Shown: positions 57,021-64,000 of the stretch, one piece after another | Position numbering within the stretch: position 1 is the stretch's first letter | Layout: every line of letters starts with the position of its first letter | NCBI RefSeq assembly: GCF_000346465.2 | Contig: NC_034011.1 | Span: forward strand, 10,801,898 to 10,865,897 | DNA length: 64,000 nucleotides | Direction of reading: 5' to 3' | Origin: Prunus persica | Taxonomy: Eukaryota > Streptophyta > Magnoliopsida > Rosales > Rosaceae | Position numbers and translations under genes: made by a program | Notes under the pieces: generated by a model | Seen by the model: only the letters and a program-made list of their open reading frames with translations | Database searches by the model: none | Told to the model about the DNA's origin: nothing

Positions 57021-57556
57021 TAAGGCCATTCCCAATAAAGGTCTTAAATGGGGCTATACCTTCTTAGGGCTAAAAAATATATGCTTAGGGCCCAAAAAGA
57101 ATAACAGGGCTAGCTGCCAATTTTACTTACCAGGACGAACAAAAAATAGGCTCAAACTTAGCAGAATTCGTTACCTTCGATCATAACAAAACAATAGTCA
57201 ATGAATTCTGCATATAATTCTCAAATTGTTGAAAATTTAACAATAATAATGTGAAATAATTAAGTTTAAGATCCCATATAGTTTATGGTCCATTGTGTAT
57301 ATATTTTATATATAATATCAAAATGAATTAGAGGTCAAACATGTGAGCTATATTTTAAAAATTAGAGGTTCATATCTGAACATTTTCTTGGGCACGTAGA
57401 TTGCAGATCATTTTTGGGGGCACGGAGAGAGCATATGGCATGGCCGTTCAGTAGAATCAATACTCTATAAATTGTGACCAGTCTTCGGTACACCTGCTCA
57501 TATCATTTACTTTATCAAATTCAAACCCCAGCTGCTTCTAGTACACTAGCTATATC

Positions 57557-58704
57557 ATGGAGCCATGGAAATGTATTGGTTTTGGCTTGCTCTTCATGTT
57601 GGGAGCTTGGTCTTGTGAAGCCACCTCTCGCAGTCTCCAAGATGCATCTATGTACGGGAGATACGAGCAATGGATGACTCGTTATGGTCGCGTATATAAC
57701 GACGTTAACGAGAAGGAGAATCGTTTTAAGATATTCAAAGAAAATGTGGCGTTTATAGAATCATCCAATAACGATGTGAACAAACCCTACAAGTTGGGTG
57801 TTAATCAATTTGCAGACCTTACGAATGAAGAGTTCAAAGCCTCAAGAAATGGATTCAAGGGGCATGAATGTTCCACAAAGACGACTTCTTTCAAATACGA
57901 AAATGTTAAGGCGCCAGTGCCAGCTACGATGGACTGGAGAAAGAAAGGAGCTGTAACCCCCGTCAAGGACCAGGGCCAATGTGGTAATTAAGCGTCTAGG
58001 TTCATTATTGTTAATCATTTATAGTAACACTATATACGCTTCTTTTGGAGTTTAGTAATATTTTTATGTTATTCTAACTACTATTAATTGCAAATTGCAA
58101 TGAAAAAATAGGATGTTGTTGGGCTTTTTCGGCAGTGGCAGCGACGGAAGGCATTACTCAGCTTACAACTGGTAAACTGATCTCTTTGTCTGAGCAAGAG
58201 CTAGTTGACTGTGACACCAGCGGTGAAGACCAAGGTTGTGAGGGTGGCTTGATGGATGATGCCTTTCAGTTCATCCAACAAAACCATGGGCTTAGTGCGG
58301 AAGCTAATTACCCCTACAATGGTGTTGACGGTTCATGCAATACCAAGAAGGCAGCAAGCATTGCAGCCAAGATAACTGGCTATGAAGATGTGCCTGCAAA
58401 CAGCGAAAAAGCACTTCTAACCGCTGTTGCTCATCAACCAGTTTCTGTTGCCATTGATGCTGGAGGTTCCGATTTCCAGTTCTATTCAAGTGGTGTCTTT
58501 ACAGGATCCTGTGGAACGAGCCTTGACCATGGGGTTACCGCTGTTGGTTATGGCGTTAGCGATGATGGGACCAAGTATTGGTTGGTTAAAAACTCATGGG
58601 GGACAGAATGGGGTGAAGAGGGGTACATAAGGATGCAAAGAGATGTTGAAGCAAAAGAAGGTCTATGTGGCATTGCTATGGAAGCCTCTTACCCCACTGC
58701 TTAG
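57557..58704 (+). CDS. Papain-family cysteine protease, SAG39-like (gene B)
   Basis: Two exons, 57557-57983 and 58112-58704, with a 128-bp intron as in gene A; 339 residues. By eye the protein differs from gene A in the signal peptide ('GLLFMLGAW' against 'GLILMLGAW'), one valine for isoleucine in the propeptide junction ('YENVKAP') and one in 'TPVKDQGQ'; the encoded exon-2 protein is the same. All C1A catalytic residues are present. A TATAAA lies at 57466-57471. Near identity in coding and noncoding parts shows a recent duplication, with gene conversion as an alternative. Confidence 0.93.
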
Positions 58705-59204
58705 CTTAAAATTAAACCAATGCCTACTATATGATTTGTAAGTACTATGATATGTACTTGTATGTGTAAAATACTTTATAAGATATGTACTGTGGCTGTA
58801 AGAAAACTTAGCCATTTGTGAAAAGCTTTTTCAGTTTCTTTTTGTTGGATTATCAATACCCTGATCTATTTAGAACGGTAAAATCACTGGGTTTTAAAAA
58901 GAAACAGATATTCTTCCGAACAGTTCTTATTAGAGAAGAGAAATAGCCAATTGTGTTTTTAGCGTTTGAGGCCTTCACAACAAAAAAAATAAAATAGAAA
59001 ATTTGAGCATTCTTCTTGAAGACGAAAGGAATTTGCCAAAAAGAGACAGAAGAATTCCAAAAAACAATGAAGAAACCATTAGAGCATTTTGAACTTGTAC
59101 TATATTGTCCTTCAAATCATTATGTACTATTCTTCTGGCAGTCCGGCTCATATCAGAACTTAATTTTTCTGGCCGACCAAATAAGTTAGCAGATAGTAAT
59201 TTTG
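58705..59204. other. 3' flank of protease gene B
   Basis: Shares sequence with the 3' flank of gene A up to 59205. No gene. Confidence 0.65.
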
Positions 59205-59320
59205 ATAACTATATAAACTGTGAATAATCTACTATTTCAGTGTACCAGCTGCTCTTTAATTCATTGACTTTACCAAGCCCTAGCTGTCTCTGCATGGCAT
59301 TGATCCTTATGTCTATTGGT
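59205..59320 (+). pseudogene. Truncated promoter and signal-peptide scrap of another SAG39-like copy
   Basis: A TATATAAA (59210-59217), then 'gtgaataatctactatttcagtg' (compare the promoter of A) and 'accaagccctagctgtctct', then a piece resembling the first coding codons of gene C ('attgatccttatgt'). After about 59320 the resemblance ends. It looks like a copy cut off within its signal peptide. Confidence 0.55.
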
Positions 59321-59759
59321 AAACGGTTTTTTTTATCTCTCAACAAGGAGAAGAAAAATATCAGAAATGTACCCAAATTATTCTTGTTTGACAGATATAT
59401 TAGCAGTTCCAAAACTTGTGGCACATTCAACTGTTATTTGAAAACAGAAACAGCCAATGAAACAATTAAAACAATGGAGAAACTGAGGGATTTGAGAAAA
59501 CAATGAAGAAACCATGCGCATTTTGGACATGTGCTATTGTCCTTCATAGCTTTGGGTCCATCAGCACATAGTACGAAACCATTTATTTACTATTAATCTG
59601 ACAGCAGGGTTCATATAAGAACTTTTACTTGGCGACAAAATAAGATTGCAGATATTGTTTGGGGACTCCGTGATAGGAAGGTCATCAAAGCATTATTTAA
59701 ACTGCACTTTGGTTCATTTACTTTACCAAACCCTAGCTTCTCCCAGTACTAGCTATACA

Positions 59760-60894
59760 ATGGAGTTCATTAAGCAGCTGTGGAGATGTGTTTGTTTGGT
59801 CTTGATCCTTATGTTGGGGACTTGGTCTAGTGAAGCCACTTCTCGTAACCTCCAAGATGCATCAATGTATGAAAGATACGAACAATGGATGGTTCGTTAT
59901 GGACGTGAATACAATGATGTTAATGAGAAGCAGAAGCGTTTTGAGATATTCAAGAAGAATGTGGCATACATAGAATCCTCTAATAGCGATGTAAACAAAT
60001 CTTACAAATTAAGTGTAAATCAATTTGCAGACCAAACGAATGAAGAAGTGAAAGCCTCAAGAAATGGATTCAAAAGGCGTGAGTACTCCACAAAGACTAC
60101 TTCTTTCAAATACGAAAATGTGACAGTAGTACCAGCTGCCATGGATTGGAGAAGCAAAGGAGCTGTAACACCCATGAAGGACCAAGGCCAATGTGGTAAG
60201 CCTCTAATTTTTATTTATAAGTCGAAATTATTCTTCTTCGGGAATATTTTCAATTGTTGTTGTTTGTTCTAGATACTATTTAATTGCAACAAAACTTATA
60301 CGTGCAGGAAGCTGTTGGGCTTTTGCAGCAGTGGCAGCTGTTGAAGGAATTACACAGCTTACAACTGGTAAATTAATCTCTTTATCAGAGCAGGAGGTGG
60401 TTGATTGTGACATCAATGGCGGAGACCTAGGATGTGGCGGTGGCTGGCCCGACGGTGCCTTTGAGTTCATCAATCAAAACAATGGCCTTAGCTCCGAGGC
60501 TAGTTACAACTACACGGGTGTTGACGGTAGATGCAACACCCAAGCTACCCACGCAGCCAATATAACTGGCTACGAAGATGTGCCTGCAAGCAATGAGGAA
60601 GCCCTTCTTAAGGCTGTTGCTAACCAACCTGTTTCTGTTTGCATTGATGCTGGAGAAAACGATTTCCTATACTATACAAGTGGAGTCTTTGCAGGATCAT
60701 GTGGACTAGAAATTGATCATTGTGTTACCGCAATTGGTTACGGCATCAGTGACGATGGCACAAAGTATTGGTTGCTGAAAAACTCATGGGGCACGGATTG
60801 GGGTGAAGAAGGGTACATGAGGATGCAAAGAGATGTTTATGCAAAAGAAGGTCTATGTGGTGTAGCTACGCATGCGTCTTACCCCATCGCATAA
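59760..60894 (+). CDS. Papain-family cysteine protease, SAG39-like, diverged (gene C)
   Basis: Two exons, 59760-60195 and 60308-60894, with a GT-AG intron of 112 bp; 340 residues. The ATG at 59760 ('MEFIKQLW') was preferred over the longer open frame because it lines up with A and B. Signal peptide, I29 prodomain ('KRFEIFKKNVAYIESSN') and C1A peptidase are present, with 'GSCWAFAA', 'IDHCVTAIGYG' and 'KNSWGTDWGEEGY' supplying the cysteine, histidine and asparagine. Differences from A/B are spread through the protein, including 'FADQTNEEVKA' in the prodomain and one less cysteine next to the active site. It is an older paralogue in the same cluster. Confidence 0.93.
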
Positions 60895-62461
60895 ATAAAT
60901 TTACCATCAAACTAATACAAATACCAAGATATACTAGGAGGTGCTATGATGTGTATCAGCTTGTAAAACTTCATAAACACATTGCATCCGTTCAGCTTTT
61001 GTTTAGTTGAACTAATAATATTTAATTATATTGAATTTAACCATTTTTTTAGGATCTCTATATAGCAAAAAGCGTTTTCCTATCAAAGGGGAAAATATAC
61101 GACCCTGCTTTTTTTGGTCAATCACAGTTCATTCATGCCCCAAAACTATGGGGAGAAAAAAACAGAGATTGCAAGAGCCGAAAAGGCCAATAAATAGGAA
61201 CAAAGAACAAGAAGCACATGGGATGGGAGTTCAAACTAAAAACCAGTATAGTCTACCAAAATGAATCTTCCCCATCACAAAGCCAAAACAAAATACAAAA
61301 CAAAAGCAAACAAAGCCATCGCCGCAAAGGGAACAACGACGACACCAACATAACCACAAAAGATACACTTCCCTCACACAAATCAGCACCTTTGCACAAA
61401 GAAACCCACCAGTTTGCCGCCGAGAACAAAATTCCCCAAAGCACAAAAGTACATCAACACAAGAACATGCATCCAAGACTCACAATCTCCGTCAAGCCCG
61501 AATATGCCTATCCACCATAGAGAAAACAACAACCATTCCAACCATGGTATATCCCAAAAGACCAAAACCAAGAGTGGAAGATGGTGGTGCAAACACTAGA
61601 GCAGGAGCCATAGCAAGAGCTCTATACATTTTCCAATACATATGCGAAACTTCGCTTGTAGAAGTAGTTGTTGTAGCCCAATGGAGAGGCCAGATCCAGA
61701 ATAAGGAGAAGGCGAGAAGAGGAGGGGATGTAGAGGAGGAAGTAAATTTGTTTGTAGGGGGTGTTTAGTGAGGAACGAGGGACACAAACTCTGCTTGAGA
61801 CATTTAAGCTCAGTTCTGAGCACAAGGCTCAAACAACCACCACTATGGGGAGGAGCCACCAACTCTTAAGAGAGCCACAGGCAGAGCCAAACGGGCTCTT
61901 GCCAAAAATAAAAACACCCACACCAAGAGAAACCAATGCAGGAGAGATGGAGAGGTAGCAGAGCAAGAGAAACCATTGTATTCTTGGGTCATTTTCATTA
62001 CGTCGCATGCCTTGAACATTAATTAGTATCATTACAACTCATCACCTAAATCAATCCCAAATGTGCTGGCCAATCTAGGTCAGAAATCAATTGGTTTCAT
62101 CTTATGTTACGAAATGTGGTCTAAGACAAGAAACCTCCATCAAATCTACAGCCTAATAATGCACAAAAACTATGAAACGCGTTGCTTAGTACACAAGCTA
62201 ATTACAGCTAAGGGAATTATCCTATTTCAGTTATTTCATTCGTTGAAGACTCTCTGAGAAAATCAACAAATATTCCACCATCAAGTTAAACATAATTTCA
62301 GAGTTATCTACACTCATCAAACTTCCAATTGGTTAAAATGGACGGAATTGAAACCTTGACGTAACTTAATCCTAACTCAAACTTTAATTGTTGCTAAATG
62401 TTGCATTGTCTTATGAAAATCTTGCTGTATCCTGACCTTCATTTATATGTACTAAGATAGT
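60895..62461. other. Spacer downstream of gene C, no gene recognised
   Basis: 62260-62400 resembles 43080-43200 downstream of gene A, so the 3' flanks of the cluster share ancestry. 61080-61990 is GC-richer with several medium open frames on both strands, none with recognisable motifs; it may be a mobile element UTR. Confidence 0.5.
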
Positions 62462-63040
62462 TGTGGGAGCAAATTTCCCCACGAGAATATTCGCCGTCGA
62501 TTCCTTCGTCTTCTCCGCCTCTCTTTCTCCCTGCAAAACAGATCGGAGTAAAAGGACCACACCCGGGGGGTGTTGGCCAAAGGCCCTTCGATGCCTAAGT
62601 TAGGTAGGGTAATTCAAGGAAAACCGGGTGGCCGGAGCCGTGTGTGGTGGCCGGAGCCTTGTGTGAGAGAGAGAAAGAGAGGAGGTGGCTAGGGTTTTTG
62701 AGAAATAATTTCTGCAGAGTTTTAGTAGGAATTTAGGCATACCTCATCCTTGTGCATAATTCAGTATTTATAGTGGCCTTGGAGAGGTTGGTGGGGTTGG
62801 TGTAGCTGGTGAGGTTGGTGTGGTTGGTGTAGTTGGTGAGGTTGGTGTGGTTGGTGAGGTTGGTGTAATTAGGGATTATGGATTTAACCGAATCCCTAAT
62901 TAAGGCGAGGATCAAGTAACCCCCAATTTGATTAGATAATTCCCAATTAGGTTAGGTAACTCCTAATTAGGTCAAATAATTCCCAAATTAGTTGGCCTAA
63001 TTATTTGACCTAGGGTTTTGATTTAATTAGGTTCCCACAA
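62462..63040 (-). repeat. 3' LTR of the end-of-window Tat-family element (579 bp)
   Basis: Contains a short minisatellite of 'gttggtgtggttggtgaggt' type at about 62786-62880, unique among the family LTRs seen here. The asparagine/threonine-rich open frame across it is repeat translation. Confidence 0.82.
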
Positions 63041-64000
63041 ATGCCCCCCAGCTTCTGTATGGCGTGTGACGGCATGTAGGAGATGTGGATTAACCGTTGG
63101 GCCATCCAATTGCAACTGGGCTTCCTTCTTTGGTTTGGGCTCCTGTGTGGAGGAGGCTTTCTACTTGCTAATTTTCTGAAATTGGACTCCTAGTCGGAAT
63201 GGGCTTGAGATTCCTTGTAGGTAGGTAAAGGAACCTTAATCGCTTTAAATATGAGGCTCTTCCTTGCTTGTCTTCAAACCGCAAGAAACACTTCCCATAT
63301 TCCAAAGAGAGGTTCTTTGAAAATTGTCTGCTTACCAAGGGAGAGAGTGCATCTTTAGGTAAGATATATATATATATATATGTATATTTATTTATATATA
63401 TGTATATTTATATATATATTTTGTCTTCTTGGCTGTGGGTCCAGCATGGGGAGCTTTAGCAGCAAGGTGAAGTGGTCTGCTAAGGGAGGCATGCAAGCCT
63501 GGTGCGCGCTGGTGAGCCAAGATGATGCTGGTGTGTGTTGAAGTAGGCTAGTCCTTGCGCTGGAGAGAGGCTGCAGTCTGGGCTCGAGCTGGGGCGCGCT
63601 AGGATGGGCCATGCGCGCTGGGCATGGCTGCTGGACCAGGGGAACAGCTGGGCGCGTCTTGGGCCGCAGGGCTGGAGTGAACGGAGCAGGCCTGTGCTGG
63701 GATGGGATGCGAGCTAGGCCGGAGCGCGAACTGAGCTGGAGGCGCGAACTGGGCTGCTGCATCAATAGGCCACGTGTGCTGTGCGCCAAGTGGGCTCGGG
63801 CTGGCAGGTGCTGGGCGCCTCTGCAGATTGGGCTGCAGCTTGTTGGACCCCTTTTTGCTACTTTTTTTTTTGTTGCTGTTTTTGTTGTTGTTCACGAACT
63901 AGGAATTTTAACGCAATTCCCTTCGCTATTTTTTGCAGCTGCTCAATGACCATGCCTTCTGAAAGAAAGAGCTAATCACCAAGCTCACAAGTACTATTGT
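62462..64000 (-). mobile_element. Tat-family element, 3' end only (runs off the window)
   Basis: 3' LTR 62462-63040 (TGTGGGAGC...TTCCCACA), left flank ATAGT (62457-62461). The polypurine tract (GCTGGGGGGCATT on the minus strand) abuts it at 63041. Inside it the plus strand repeats the antisense-gene layout seen at 11801-12210: a TATA-like TTTAAATAT (63244), a leader, a donor TTTAG|GTAAG near 63360 and an acceptor TTTTTTGCAG near 63939. A TATA (TATAAATA, minus strand) for the sense transcript lies at about 62772-62765. Confidence 0.82.

Larger units (their letters stand above)
56259..59205 (+). repeat. Segmental duplication, copy B
   Basis: Homologous to 40645-43576. It carries a 397-bp MITE at 56624 that is absent from copy A and lacks A's 310-bp insert. 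Exons and intron are nearly identical to copy A. Confidence 0.88.

Noticed and set aside
61218..61862. Several 60-100 codon frames downstream of protease gene C
   Set aside because: Conflicting strands, no motif, no start context; probably noncoding.
62733..62915. Asn/Thr-rich minus-strand open frame
   Set aside because: Translation of a short minisatellite inside an LTR.
63388..63949. Open frames on both strands near the window end
   Set aside because: They lie in the likely intron of the antisense unit of a Tat element and have GC-rich low-complexity composition.

Overview
The window is plant nuclear DNA, most likely from a woody eudicot. The evidence is introns with GT/AG borders, plant-only families (DUF538, TTL thioredoxin-TPR proteins, P-class PPR proteins, WAK-type galacturonan-binding proteins, SAG39-like papain proteases), a plant tRNA-Gly(GCC), and a dense load of Ty3, LINE, hAT and Harbinger elements. 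A Rosaceae source is a guess from overall look, not something shown here. A 100-base run of N (21667-21766) marks an assembly gap.

Layout. 1-1289 is the right end of a large LTR. 1791-2192 is an intronless DUF538 gene. 3793-5115 is a cluster of Helitron-like units in tandem and inverted order. 6551-10153 (minus) is a seven-exon TTL gene. 11108-21666 (minus) is a very young Tat-lineage Ty3 retrotransposon. Its gag-pro and pol lie in one frame split by a single UAG in a TMV-type leaky context, and it carries a decayed antisense accessory gene with its own TATA box and intron. 21767-22600 holds fragments of other LTRs. 25022-26684 holds two hAT-type MITEs and a solo LTR, each with target site duplications. 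28231-28301 is tRNA-Gly(GCC). 30197-32443 (minus) is a PPR gene. 33202-38394 (minus) is a complete Reina-type chromovirus with one frameshift. 39319-40336 is a two-exon galacturonan-binding WAK-like gene.

The right third is built around a papain-protease cluster. A block of about 3 kb with a SAG39-like gene (41825-42972) is duplicated at 56259-59205 (gene 57557-58704). A more diverged third gene lies at 59760-60894, and a promoter/signal-peptide scrap of a further copy lies at about 59205-59320. The two near-identical copies are now separated by a decayed LINE (43577-49740) and by a solo LTR (49752-56224) into which a second, related solo LTR (52294-55227) has jumped. Both solo LTRs have perfect 5-bp target duplications. 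Copy B also gained a Harbinger MITE for which copy A keeps the empty site, so events after the duplication can be ordered. The window ends inside another Tat-family element (62462-64000).

How the genes relate: the host genes are independent single loci apart from the protease cluster. The most unusual biology is in the Tat element: predicted stop-codon readthrough for Gag-Pol expression, and a convergent antisense transcription unit whose promoter-exon-intron layout recurs in the second copy at the window end.
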